From Flavobacterium sp. Root420 (lineage in GTDB: Bacteria; Bacteroidota; Bacteroidia; Flavobacteriales; Flavobacteriaceae), in contig NZ_LMEF01000005.1 in assembly GCF_001427905.1 (NCBI RefSeq), positions 27,194 through 91,193 on the forward strand: DNA of 64,000 nt, in the 5' to 3' direction. The position numbers and the translations under genes are program-made. How positions within the stretch are numbered: the stretch's first letter is position 1; every line of letters begins with the position of its first letter. The notes under the pieces were generated by a model, which was not told the DNA's origin, did not search any database, and worked only from the letters and a program-made list of their open reading frames with translations. Shown here piece after piece: positions 1 to 8,212 of this stretch.

Positions 1-666
1 AACGTCTTTTCGTGCTTCCGGTTTTAACTGGCGTTCGATTAAATAACTGTACATGTCTAAATCAGGCTGACTGTTTGGGTTTACCTGAAAAACCTGTTTT
101 TCGCGTTCTAAAACCTGTAGTCCCATATAGGCAGCCCCAATATCGCCGGTTACAACAAGTAAATCGGTTTGTTTGGCACCGTTTCTATAAACGATTTCTT
201 CTTCATCGGCTTCACCAATTGCAGTAATGCTGATAATTAATCCTTTTTGTGATGAGGTTGTGTCTCCGCCAATAACATCCACTTTATATTCTTTTGCAGC
301 ATGTGTAATGCCTTCAAATAATTCTTCCAGGGCTTCTAGTGGAAAACGGTTAGAAACTGCCACAGAAACCGTAATTTGAGTTGGTCTGGCATTCATGGCG
401 CAAATGTCAGATAAATTTACAACTACTGATTTGTATCCTAAATGTTTTAATGGCATATAAGCCAAATCAAAATGCACGCCTTCGATCAATAAATCGGTCG
501 AAACCACTACTTTTTTATCTTTAAAATCAAGAACAGCAGCATCATCACCAATACTTTTTAAAGTCGACTCCTGTGTAACATCAAAATTTTTGGTTAAATG
601 TTCTATTAAACCAAACTCGCCTAATTGGGCTATACTGGTACGTTGTGGGTTTTTATCTTCAATCAT
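1..666 (-). CDS. thiL: thiamine-monophosphate kinase, 5' part (runs off left edge)
   Basis: This is the N-terminal 222 codons of a ThiL kinase, which phosphorylates thiamine monophosphate to thiamine diphosphate in the cytoplasm. The start is ATG at 666 (protein begins MIEDKNPQRTSIAQLGEFGL). Visible family motifs are the ATP/Mg-binding SIGDDAAVLD near residue 41, STDLLIEGVHFDL near residue 57, and GGDTTSSQKG near residue 130. The frame stays open to base 1, so about a third of the usual 340-350 residues lies outside the window. A TACCTTTG box about 40 bases upstream is a reasonable promoter. The gene is transcribed away from everything else here and no partner gene is visible. Identification rests on several conserved motifs in the right order and is secure. 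Confidence 0.93.
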   Translation of the reverse strand, partial: MIEDKNPQRTSIAQLGEFGLIEHLTKNFDVTQESTLKSIGDDAAVLDFKDKKVVVSTDLLIEGVHFDLAYMPLKHLGYKSVVVNLSDICAMNARPTQITVSVAVSNRFPLEALEELFEGITHAAKEYKVDVIGGDTTSSQKGLIISITAIGEADEEEIVYRNGAKQTDLLVVTGDIGAAYMGLQVLEREKQVFQVNPNSQPDLDMYSYLIERQLKPEARKDV

Positions 667-706
667 TTTGTCTGTTTATTGCTTTTTTGGTTTTTTACCA
701 AGGTTG

Positions 707-714
707 CAAAGGTA
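707..714 (-). promoter_or_regulatory. predicted -7 box for thiL
   Basis: TACCTTTG on the minus strand matches the flavobacterial -7 consensus TAnnTTTG and sits about 40 bases before the thiL start. No clear TTG -33 element is seen at the usual spacing, so confidence is moderate. Confidence 0.5.
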
Positions 715-782
715 CGAAGTTGATGATTTAATAACTATAAAGGGAGTTGATTATTAATTTTGGAGTTGGAAAAAATAAGATG

Positions 783-1149
783 TTACAAGTAGTTATCTAC
801 GTTTTCCTTAATTAATTTATCTACTTCAAGTCTTAATTTCGGAAGATGATTTGTGAGAATTGACCAAATATTTTCATCAGAAATATTATCATAAGCATGA
901 ATAACCTGATTTCTCAATCCAATGATTGTGCTTTTGCGTTGGTAATTTTTTCAGTAAATGAATTGTCGCAAGTTATGATTCTGTTTTTACGGCTTCACCA
1001 ACAATCTCAAGATTTCTTTCGACCGCTCTTTTAAGCATTAGATTGTTTCTGTATTTAAAAAAGTCTTTTTCTTAATCTTTGAAAAAAATATCAATTTCGT
1101 CAATACATATTTTAATATCGAAAAGCCATTTAAGAATTCTTTCATCCAT
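783..1149 (-). pseudogene. decayed HepT-like (HEPN/DUF86) toxin gene
   Basis: Read in pieces on the minus strand this encodes a HEPN-family HepT protein. It starts at ATG 1149 (MDERILKWLFDIKICIDEID) and continues through LKRAVERNLEIVGEAV and LRNQVIHAYDNI to KENVDNYL and TAA. The second last block carries the R-x4-H signature (RNQVIH) of HEPN ribonucleases. An in-frame TAA interrupts codon 25, a frame change falls just after GEAV, and another falls at the TTGGATTGAGAAATC stretch, so no intact product can be made. The start overlaps the stop of the upstream nucleotidyltransferase by 8 bases, the usual coupled arrangement of MntA/HepT modules. In that family HepT is the toxic RNase. Its loss with the antitoxin frame intact fits relaxed selection. 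Sequencing errors could explain one lesion, hardly three. Confidence 0.85.
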
Positions 1150-1441
1150 AAATAAGCTCTTTTGATTTATTAATTGAGTTGATTAGGATTGGGTTTCTCA
1201 ATGTTTGTTCTTCAACTAAATCAACTTCGCGTCCAAATAAAAGTTCTAATTTTTCTTTGAAATCAATGTAGTTGTCAAAATACTTAGATAACTCAATATT
1301 TTTAAATTTTACCAGCAGGTCAATATCACTTTCTTTACTAAAGCTGGAATTTAAAGCCGAACCAAATAGATACATCTTTTCCACATTGTAGATTGTACAA
1401 AGTTTTTTTAAGTCTTTACTATTTTTATCAACTATTCCCAT
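1142..1441 (-). CDS. MntA-like minimal nucleotidyltransferase (antitoxin of a HepT/MntA-type pair)
   Basis: This is a 99-residue protein starting at ATG 1441 (MGIVDKNSKDLKKL). A longer frame exists upstream to 1543, but its extra residues do not look like the family, so the internal start is preferred. It has the minimal nucleotidyltransferase active site: GS at residues 27-28, paired acidic residues D39-I-D41, and a third Asp near 74 in REVDLVEE. Family members of about 100 residues are typically encoded directly before a HEPN/HepT gene and neutralise it by AMPylating it. The next gene here (783-1149) is exactly such a HEPN gene, overlapping by 8 bases but broken by a stop and frameshifts. 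The nucleotidyltransferase frame itself looks intact. Whether it is still expressed cannot be told. Confidence 0.82.
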   Translation of the reverse strand: MGIVDKNSKDLKKLCTIYNVEKMYLFGSALNSSFSKESDIDLLVKFKNIELSKYFDNYIDFKEKLELLFGREVDLVEEQTLRNPILINSINKSKELIYG

Positions 1442-1591
1442 TATTGCAAATTTAGGCAAAAAAAATCTCTTTTGGATGCATTTAAAAATAATTGCTTTTA
1501 ACGTTTTATATCCACAAACGGAGTCGTTTAGCAGCTTTAACAATGATGTTTTTAATCTGATTTCGATTAGTTATTCTAAAGTTCCTGAGGC

Positions 1592-1706
1592 CGCGTGAAG
1601 GATGGGAGCAATCCGCCGCCGCGGAGCGGACAGCCTGACAGTAGCCCGATAAGAGGGTGATAACCGTAATATAGTTTGCCCTCTCATCGGGATGGTGGCA
1701 CGTCCG
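1592..1706 (-). repeat. interspersed palindromic repeat, family A copy 1
   Basis: This GC-rich island in AT-rich DNA holds an inverted repeat with arms CCCGATAAGAGGG (1648-1660) and CCCTCTCATCGGG (1680-1692), one mismatch. Read on the minus strand it follows the order GGACGTGCCACC, hairpin, GTCAGGCT, CCGCTCC, ATCCTTCACGCG. The copies near 42384 and 62723 share this skeleton (GGGCGT, hairpin, GTCGGGCT, ATCCCTMACG) with different hairpin cores. It lies directly after the stop of the 1352-residue gene and could also stop its transcription. Confidence 0.7.
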
Positions 1707-1711
1707 GATAA

Positions 1712-4700
1712 TCATCGTTTCATACTAAAATGGGCTTTGAATACCTGAGCTACTCCATCCTGGTTATAAAAAACCTGAAACCAATAATCAGTCGAAGGAA
1801 GTGGATCGCCGTTGTAATTTCCGTCCCAGCCGGGACCTGCGGGGCTTATTCGTTTTAGGAGTTTACCATAACGGTCAAAAATATTTATAACAGCATCGGA
1901 CTGAAAAGCAAGATCGGGAATATTCCACGTATCGTTATATCCATCAGCGTTTGGAGTGAAAAATTTGGGATATTTAAGGACTTTTGCAATTAAAATCTGA
2001 TCGTCGCAGTTTCCTTTGATGTCTTTTACGGTAATAACATGCTCTCCCGAATCAACATCTGAAAACACATTATTGGATTGAAAATTTCCGTCATCCAATT
2101 GATATTCATAAGTTCCAAAACCATTGGTTACGTTTACGATAATATCGATGGTATCTTCAAAAGAATCAGTTACGGTGACGGTTGCTATTGCCGGACTGGA
2201 TTTTTCGACGATAATAGTAGCGGGGTTGTAACCGCAATCGTTACCAATATTGGGCGTTTTTTTAGTACTGACAATAGTATAAGTGCCTTCCTGAGTTGCG
2301 GTATAATTAGGGCCGGTGCTTATTTTAGTGCCATTCAAAAACCAATCAATCGCATAAATATTCGGATTAAGTCCTGAAGTCAATTGCGCCGAACGGAGTG
2401 CTGTTCCTGTTTGGAAATCAACGCAGATTATTTCATTTTTAAATGTCAAATCTTTGAGTGGATAAACGGTAATATCAAAATCATCTTGTGAAGCGCAGTC
2501 AGAATTGGTTGGAGCTGCAGCATAGACATACATTTTTTGACTTGCGTTTATTTGTTGACCGGCTGCATAAAGTGTTCCGGTACCATTTGGTCCGCTGTAA
2601 TAATTTCCAACTGATAACGGAGGCAATGTATAGCTTTGACAAATGGCAACATCAGGGATGTTGACTACTATTGGAGTTGGGGAAATTGTAACCGAAAAGC
2701 TCTTTTGGCTTGAGCAAGTCTGTCTATTTCCCACAATTGCGTAGACATAAATGGTTTGTGAGGTTTTCAAAATTGTTCCGGCGGGGATAACTGCACCTTT
2801 TCCCTGAGGTTGTGAATAATAGTTTCCTAGTTTTAATGGTGGTAAAGTGTAGCTGTCGCAAACATTTACATTGTTAAAGGTACCCACATCTATTCCATTG
2901 TAATTAATCTTGAAAAAAGTTTCATTTCGGCAGTCTGTAAAATCTGCCCATTCATTATAAATATAAATAGTTTGATTACTGTTTATAATAGTGCCTTCAG
3001 GAATTAGGTTTCCAGCACCATGAGAGCCACCAGTCTCGGTGTAATATTTTCCGTTTTTTAATTTAGGCAGTTTGAAATCAGAGCAGGTAACAACATCTGT
3101 AAAACTATCAACAGGTGGTAGTGGTCTGATTTCAACAATAAAACTATGTTCATTGGTGCATTCTTTTCCAACGGAATAAACATAAATGGTTTGTGTTTTA
3201 GTAATGACATCACCGGCTTTTAAAGGGGTTCCCCCACCATTGGTTTTGGTAAAATAATTACCATTTATCAGAGGTGGCAATATATAACTTTGACATTCCA
3301 GTCTATTGGCCGGAGTATCTACCAGTGGTAATGGTTTTATAGTGATTTCGTATTTGGTGTTATCTGTACAATTCGGAGCCGTTGTTGTAGTAGCATAATA
3401 ATACACGGTTTGTGAAGTCGTAATAACCGTTCCTGCGGGAATGTTTGCACCCTGACCTTTCGGGCTGTCGAAGTAACCGCCTATTGCAACTGCAGGTAAA
3501 GTATAGCTTCCGCATTTGGAAATGGGAACAAAAACCTGAGAATTTACAATGTCGATTTTGAAGGAATGCTCATTGGTACATCTTCCATCGTTTGCAAAGA
3601 CAAAAACGGTTCGGCTTGAAGTGATGTTATGCCCTGCATTTAAACGGGTTCCCAAGCCACCGGACAAAGTATAATAATTGCCATTTGTCAAAGACGGCAG
3701 AATATAAGAATCGCAAGTCACTACATTGCCTGGCGTATCTACCAAAGGCAGCGGATAAACAACAAATGGTACGGCCTCATCGCGACAAACTACACCATTG
3801 ATTACGGCATAATAATAAACAGTTTGATCTGTTGTAAATGAAGTACCTGACGGAATTTCACTTCCGCCTCCTCCGGCAGCCGTAAAAAATGCACCAGCAG
3901 GTACTCTGGGAATTATGTATTTACCACAGGCTTCTTTACGAAAAGTCAATTCATAAATCAGAATTACGTTAAAGTAGCTTTCGTTAGTGCATTTGTTTGT
4001 GGCAGTTGGACCGCTGTAAATATAATAGGTCCCGCCTTTGGTGATGACATCTCCGGCGTTCAATTTAGTACCCGTTCCGCCCGGAGCTGTGTAATAATTT
4101 CCAAAGGTTATTGGTGGCAATGTATAGTTGTTACAAGCTACAACATCCGGAATATCGTCAACCGGCGGAAGTGAATTAATAGTTATAGCGAAATTTACAG
4201 TCGTATAACAAATCGAGCTTGAACTATGTTCTATTCGCACCCAGATCGTTTGTGGTGATTGAGATATTGCAGTAATGAATTCTGCGGGTTTTTGAATTCG
4301 ATTAGTACCACTGTTTGCTGCCGTCTCGCTAGTGTAATAGCTAATTTTATATTCAGATGGATTTGATCCGTTTAGAATTGCAGTTTCCTGAACCGTCAAA
4401 TCAACTAATACTCTTCCGGAATTAGTGTCACATACATTTAAATCGGGCGGTTTTACAGCATTTATAGGGTTTGTTACCAATAAATCGAAAGAAAGCAAAT
4501 TATTGCAAAAAGTATTTCCGTTAGAAACATGTACCGCTTTTATATAGATCGTCTGGTTTCCTGTACTTGTATAGGTAGTCAATTGATTATTGGGTATTGC
4601 CGGTCCGTTTGAATTGGCTGCAGCCAAAGAATCAAAATATTGAAGTGTATATTCGGCCGGATTGAGGTTCAATGCAGCCAAATTATTTTTTGTTAAGTCG

Positions 4701-5770
4701 TATTGATAATTTGGAGTGCCGTTATAACAAGCGGTTAAATTCTGGGGAGATTTAATAACTAAATCTGAAATAACTACTTCATCTTTAATAACGCAACCGG
4801 AAAGTGTTGCCGTCAGGTTGTAAGTTCCGGAACTAGTAAGGGTTAAAGAGTTGCCTGACTCGCCTGGAATTACGACACCATTCCGAGTCCAGACATAAGT
4901 ATAATTGCCTGTAAGCCCGGATTGAAGGGTAATGCTTTCACCTTCGCAAATAGCCCTGTCCGGGCCTAAATCCATAGTGGTTATAAAACTACCGCCTTTT
5001 ATAAAAACTGCCGCATCATAATTGCTGTCGTGATAATCACCAATGGCCAGTTTAATGCTATAAGTTCTATTGGGAATGACGGACGACGAAGCAGTTAAAA
5101 CTTTGGTTTCACCCCGCATATTTATGGCAGATGCTCCCGGATTAGTTACATTGTAACGGCCAAACAAATTGGCATTGGCAGATAAACAAGAAGAATTATA
5201 TTGTTGATCCCGAATGTTTTTAACTGAAACCGGTGTTGATGTGCCGGGGAGTACAGCAAGATTTGTCGTGACTCCTGTGGTTAAATCCGTTAATATAAAG
5301 GCAAATACATCGCTAAATCCACATTGAAACTCTCCATATTCATTAGAAGCAAAAAGAAAATCAAAACTAAAATTATTCGATAGCGGAGTAAAATCAAACT
5401 GGATGAAACTAACATCGGTAATGGCAACAATTTGCCCGTTTTCATTACTTATAGTTTGCAAATCGCTATCACTAGCCGTGTTTAACTGGCTGCTTTCATT
5501 GGTTCCGGTATAAATTCCTTCGGTATATTTTGCAATACCGTTTCGAATAATAATACCACTTGAAATTGGAAAGTTTGGATTAGTATTAGTGAATTTTCCA
5601 ATACCCAGATGCGATGAGAATTTAAAATTGCTTTCGTTCGAACAGGCATTTTGCATTAATTCTTCGCGAATTAGTTGAGGTATAGCCAAGGTTGTAGTGT
5701 CGACGATTATTCCTTGTGATAAACATTTAGTCGAATAAAATAATAAAAGTAGAAGAAGAGGGGCTCTCAT
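1712..5770 (-). CDS. large secreted repeat protein with choice-of-anchor L domain and type B T9SS sorting domain
   Basis: This is a 1352-residue exported protein. It has an N-terminal signal peptide (MRAPLLLLLLFYSTKCLSQG), then a choice-of-anchor L-type domain at about 20-265 (FASNEYGEFQCGFSDVFAFI). An Ig-like segment follows (GESITLQSGLTGNYTYVWTR). Next come about eight copies of a repeat of roughly 75 residues, with a core like CxSYTLPPLxxGNYY, a Gly-rich turn, AGxxI and a YVY strand, each bounded by cysteines. The C-terminus (FFTPNADGYNDTWNIPDL, then INIFDRYGKLL and GWDGNYNG) is the gliding-motility-associated, type B sorting domain recognised by the type IX secretion system. The product is therefore expected on the cell surface or released, with an adhesive or matrix role inferred from architecture. 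No ligand is evident. It is monocistronic, with a palindromic repeat just past the stop. Confidence 0.88.
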   Translation of the reverse strand: MRAPLLLLLLFYSTKCLSQGIIVDTTTLAIPQLIREELMQNACSNESNFKFSSHLGIGKFTNTNPNFPISSGIIIRNGIAKYTEGIYTGTNESSQLNTASDSDLQTISNENGQIVAITDVSFIQFDFTPLSNNFSFDFLFASNEYGEFQCGFSDVFAFILTDLTTGVTTNLAVLPGTSTPVSVKNIRDQQYNSSCLSANANLFGRYNVTNPGASAINMRGETKVLTASSSVIPNRTYSIKLAIGDYHDSNYDAAVFIKGGSFITTMDLGPDRAICEGESITLQSGLTGNYTYVWTRNGVVIPGESGNSLTLTSSGTYNLTATLSGCVIKDEVVISDLVIKSPQNLTACYNGTPNYQYDLTKNNLAALNLNPAEYTLQYFDSLAAANSNGPAIPNNQLTTYTSTGNQTIYIKAVHVSNGNTFCNNLLSFDLLVTNPINAVKPPDLNVCDTNSGRVLVDLTVQETAILNGSNPSEYKISYYTSETAANSGTNRIQKPAEFITAISQSPQTIWVRIEHSSSSICYTTVNFAITINSLPPVDDIPDVVACNNYTLPPITFGNYYTAPGGTGTKLNAGDVITKGGTYYIYSGPTATNKCTNESYFNVILIYELTFRKEACGKYIIPRVPAGAFFTAAGGGGSEIPSGTSFTTDQTVYYYAVINGVVCRDEAVPFVVYPLPLVDTPGNVVTCDSYILPSLTNGNYYTLSGGLGTRLNAGHNITSSRTVFVFANDGRCTNEHSFKIDIVNSQVFVPISKCGSYTLPAVAIGGYFDSPKGQGANIPAGTVITTSQTVYYYATTTTAPNCTDNTKYEITIKPLPLVDTPANRLECQSYILPPLINGNYFTKTNGGGTPLKAGDVITKTQTIYVYSVGKECTNEHSFIVEIRPLPPVDSFTDVVTCSDFKLPKLKNGKYYTETGGSHGAGNLIPEGTIINSNQTIYIYNEWADFTDCRNETFFKINYNGIDVGTFNNVNVCDSYTLPPLKLGNYYSQPQGKGAVIPAGTILKTSQTIYVYAIVGNRQTCSSQKSFSVTISPTPIVVNIPDVAICQSYTLPPLSVGNYYSGPNGTGTLYAAGQQINASQKMYVYAAAPTNSDCASQDDFDITVYPLKDLTFKNEIICVDFQTGTALRSAQLTSGLNPNIYAIDWFLNGTKISTGPNYTATQEGTYTIVSTKKTPNIGNDCGYNPATIIVEKSSPAIATVTVTDSFEDTIDIIVNVTNGFGTYEYQLDDGNFQSNNVFSDVDSGEHVITVKDIKGNCDDQILIAKVLKYPKFFTPNADGYNDTWNIPDLAFQSDAVINIFDRYGKLLKRISPAGPGWDGNYNGDPLPSTDYWFQVFYNQDGVAQVFKAHFSMKR

Positions 5771-5967
5771 AATTCTTGTTTTTATTAATTGATATGTTTA
5801 AATGTACGAATTATTTTATCTTAAAACAATGAATTTCAGTATTTTAGCATGTTTTGTTCATTTGAAGTTATTATTTTGGGAAGTTGTAATCAATTCAAAT
5901 TTTAGTAAATTGCATATAATACATCTTAGAAGATCTCATTAGAAAACCATTTTTAAACGTTAGAATT

Positions 5968-6900
5968 ATGAAATCATTTGATATAGTTACCCTAACCGTA
6001 AATCCTTCGGTAGATAAAAGCACGCATTTTTCAGGTTTAATTCCGGAGCAGAAAATTAGATGTAAAGATCCTTTGTTTGATGCCGGCGGGGGCGGAATAA
6101 ATGTCTCCAAAGCAATTGCCCGCCTGCGCGGAAATTCATTAGCTGTTTTTACATCAGGCGGACCCGTTGGTGATATGTTAAAAGATCTGGTAACAAAAGA
6201 AAAAGTAACTTTTGAAGCTATTGAAACTGAAACCGCCACAAGAGAGAATTTTGTTGCTGTGGATGATAATACCAATTCTCAATATCGTTTCGGATTTTCA
6301 GGAGATACATTAACAGATGTTGAAGTTGAAAAGATCCTGGCGACCATTCAGAATCTTAAACCAAAATTTTTAGTTGCCAGTGGAAGTTTGAACGAAGGTT
6401 TGTCTTCCGATTTTTATCAGAAAATAGCAAAAATTGCCAAAGCTTCAGACACAAAATTTATCGTTGATACTTCCGGAGAAGCTTTAAAGAAAGTTTTAGA
6501 AACCGGTGCCTATCTAATTAAACCCAATGTTGGTGAATTGGCAAAATTAATTGGCGTACAACGTTTGGAAATGGAAGAGGTAAAAGAAGCTGCAAAAAAA
6601 ATCATTACTCAGGGTGGCGCAGAAATTGTTGCCGTTTCTCTTGGTCCTCAAGGTGCAGTTTTAGTTACAAAAGACGAATACGAATATGTTCCTGCACCAA
6701 ATGTTGCCAAAAAAAGTACCGTTGGGGCTGGAGATAGTATGGTTGGAGGAATAGTTTGGGCATTATCTCAAAATAAAAGTCTGAAAGATGTTATTCGTTG
6801 GGGAGTTGCCTGCGGATCTGCCGCCACCATGAATGAAGGAACACAATTATTTAAATTAGAAGATGCTAATCGTTTGTTTGAATGGCTGAAGAGTAAATAA
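5968..6900 (+). CDS. pfkB: 6-phosphofructokinase of the PfkB (ribokinase) family
   Basis: This is a 310-residue sugar kinase. It follows Escherichia coli PfkB closely as I remember that sequence, in length and in motif order. The substrate-binding GGGGINVSKAIA lies at about residues 40-51, the middle contains VDTSGEAL and LIKPNVGEL, and the ATP/anion-hole motif STVGAGDSMVGG contains the catalytic Asp at about 256. The family phosphorylates fructose-6-phosphate, although tagatose-6-phosphate and fructose-1-phosphate kinases share the fold. The glycolytic assignment therefore rests on overall resemblance. The gene stands alone, 197 bases from the divergent secreted-protein gene. It is followed by a repeat-rich spacer with a long perfect hairpin that may end its transcript. 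Confidence 0.85.
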   Translation: MKSFDIVTLTVNPSVDKSTHFSGLIPEQKIRCKDPLFDAGGGGINVSKAIARLRGNSLAVFTSGGPVGDMLKDLVTKEKVTFEAIETETATRENFVAVDDNTNSQYRFGFSGDTLTDVEVEKILATIQNLKPKFLVASGSLNEGLSSDFYQKIAKIAKASDTKFIVDTSGEALKKVLETGAYLIKPNVGELAKLIGVQRLEMEEVKEAAKKIITQGGAEIVAVSLGPQGAVLVTKDEYEYVPAPNVAKKSTVGAGDSMVGGIVWALSQNKSLKDVIRWGVACGSAATMNEGTQLFKLEDANRLFEWLKSK

Positions 6901-6937
6901 TTTTGAGTTATAAGTTATGAGTTATGTGATGTACAGG

Positions 6938-7008
6938 CGCATTACAATGCGTCTCCCGCAAACGTGATTAAATTGTGGTACAGTGCGTTAGACGCACTGC
7001 TGTGCGTC
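6938..7008. repeat. palindromic GCGTC repeats downstream of pfkB
   Basis: Two related small palindromes lie here: GCGCATTACAATGCGTCTC at 6938-6956 and GACGCAC-TGCT-GTGCGTC at 6991-7008. Both are flanked by AAACGT or ACGTTT words in opposite orientation. Together they resemble a mobile palindromic repeat rather than a gene part. Confidence 0.6.
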
Positions 7009-7014
7009 TCTACG

Positions 7015-7060
7015 TTTGTCAGCAGGAAAAAAAATAAATATTTTTTTTCCTGCTGACAAA
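7015..7060. repeat. 46-base perfect inverted repeat (possible terminator of pfkB)
   Basis: The arms of 22 bases (7015-7036 and 7039-7060) are perfectly complementary around two bases. They comprise TTTGTCAGCAGG, eight A, TA, and the mirror. RNA from either strand would fold into one long hairpin. The A/T tract in the upper stem is unlike an ordinary terminator, though it could act as one. Confidence 0.75.
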
Positions 7061-7117
7061 CTGTTGTCACCGACCCTCAATACTTTTGAAGTATTAAATA
7101 ATTAAAACTTTAAAATC

Positions 7118-7597
7118 ATGAAAACATTAGCAGCCCAAGTAATTACTCCTGAAGATTTATTGAACCACTGGCAAGGACACCGCGCCCTTACAAGACGCGT
7201 GATCGAAGCTTTTCCTGAAAAAGATTTCTTTGAATTTTCAATAGGAGGAATGCGACCTTTTGCAAAATTAGTGGATGAATTTTTAGCAATGGGAGCTCCA
7301 GCAATGAAAGGAATTATTAATAAAGATACAGCGCCTTATGTAGAAGCACCAGAAAAACTGATTTTTAAAGCACAATATCTTGAAAAATGGGATGAAGCGA
7401 CAGCAGAAATTAACAAATATTGGCAACAATTAACGATTGAAGACTTTAATGAAACTTTCAATTTATTTGGACAATATAATTTTCCTGTGATTCAGAACAT
7501 TTTTTATTTAATTGATAACGAAATACATCACCGCGGACAAGGTTATGTGTATTTAAGAGCTTTAAATATTGAACCACCTTTTTTCTGGGAAAGATAA
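7118..7597 (+). CDS. DinB-fold protein, putative metal-dependent enzyme
   Basis: This 159-residue protein belongs to the DinB/YfiT four-helix superfamily, whose bacterial members often act as thiol S-transferases or have no assigned activity. The pattern seen is an N-terminal His in LLNHWQGHRALTRR and the C-terminal NEIHHRGQGYVYLRAL, which supplies the HxxxH-like metal ligands typical of the fold. No signal peptide or membrane segment is present, so it should be cytoplasmic. A second DinB-fold gene starts 61 bases downstream on the same strand and the pair is probably co-transcribed. A WYL regulator converges on them. Substrate unknown. Confidence 0.75.
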   Translation: MKTLAAQVITPEDLLNHWQGHRALTRRVIEAFPEKDFFEFSIGGMRPFAKLVDEFLAMGAPAMKGIINKDTAPYVEAPEKLIFKAQYLEKWDEATAEINKYWQQLTIEDFNETFNLFGQYNFPVIQNIFYLIDNEIHHRGQGYVYLRALNIEPPFFWER

Positions 7598-7658
7598 ATT
7601 CCGGGGAAACTATTCAAACTAAATCATTCCATTCGAAGTATAATATAAATCAAATAGT

Positions 7659-8156
7659 ATGAGTCTAAAAAAAATAATGAGCAATTATGCAGCTTACAAT
7701 TTATGGGTTAATCAACATTTTGTAAACTGGCTTTCGACAAAATCAGATGAATTACTGAATAAGGAAGTGGTTTCAAGCTATACAAGCATTATTAAAACGC
7801 TGAATCATATTTGGGAAACAGAACAATATTGGTATTCAATAATTGCCGAAATTGCCCTGCCCGATAGAAAAGAAAGCATTGATTTAGATAAGAATGAAAT
7901 ATTTGAAGGTTTGATAGATAGCTCTACAAAATTAGAGGCATTTATTGCATCATTATCGGAAGAACAATTATTCAAAGTTATTAAAATTGAAAATCCATGG
8001 TTTCAATGCGAATTGCCGCTTAGTGAATATTTACTTCAAGTGGTGAATCATGGCACTTACCATAGAGGACAAATAGTTACTATGGGGCGAAATATTGGTA
8101 TAACCGATGCCTCAAATACAGATTACAATTTTTATAATGTTGTAAAAGCGCAATAG
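7659..8156 (+). CDS. DinB-fold protein (damage-inducible family)
   Basis: This is a 165-residue cytoplasmic protein of the DinB superfamily. The metal-ligand positions are visible as LNHIWETEQYW (about residues 46-56) and VNHGTYHRGQI (about 130-140), the standard three-His arrangement. The N-terminus MSLKKIMSNYAAYNLWVNQ is the usual DinB opening (Y-x-xYNxWxN). It follows another DinB-fold gene by 61 bases, but the two are only distantly similar, so this is not a recent duplication. A strong bidirectional hairpin after the stop separates it from the convergent YafY-type regulator. Function beyond the fold cannot be given. Confidence 0.78.
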   Translation: MSLKKIMSNYAAYNLWVNQHFVNWLSTKSDELLNKEVVSSYTSIIKTLNHIWETEQYWYSIIAEIALPDRKESIDLDKNEIFEGLIDSSTKLEAFIASLSEEQLFKVIKIENPWFQCELPLSEYLLQVVNHGTYHRGQIVTMGRNIGITDASNTDYNFYNVVKAQ

Positions 8157-8163
8157 TTACCTG

Positions 8164-8212
8164 AAAAAAACTCCAAAAGATGAATTGTTATTTCAGCTTT
8201 TGGAGTTTTTTT
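8164..8212. terminator. bidirectional intrinsic terminator between dinB-like gene and yafY-like gene
   Basis: The arms AAAAAAACTCCAAAAG (8164-8179) and CTTTTGGAGTTTTTTT (8197-8212) are perfectly complementary and carry T-runs on both strands. It lies between convergent genes and touches the last codon of the minus-strand gene. Confidence 0.85.

Noticed and set aside
1442..1543. N-terminal extension of the MntA-like nucleotidyltransferase to 1543
   Set aside because: The extra 34 residues are not family-like, and the usual start just before the GS...DxD core is at 1441.
1506..1715. 69-codon open frame on the minus strand
   Set aside because: It is formed mainly by the GC-rich palindromic repeat at 1592-1706 and has no homology that I recognise.
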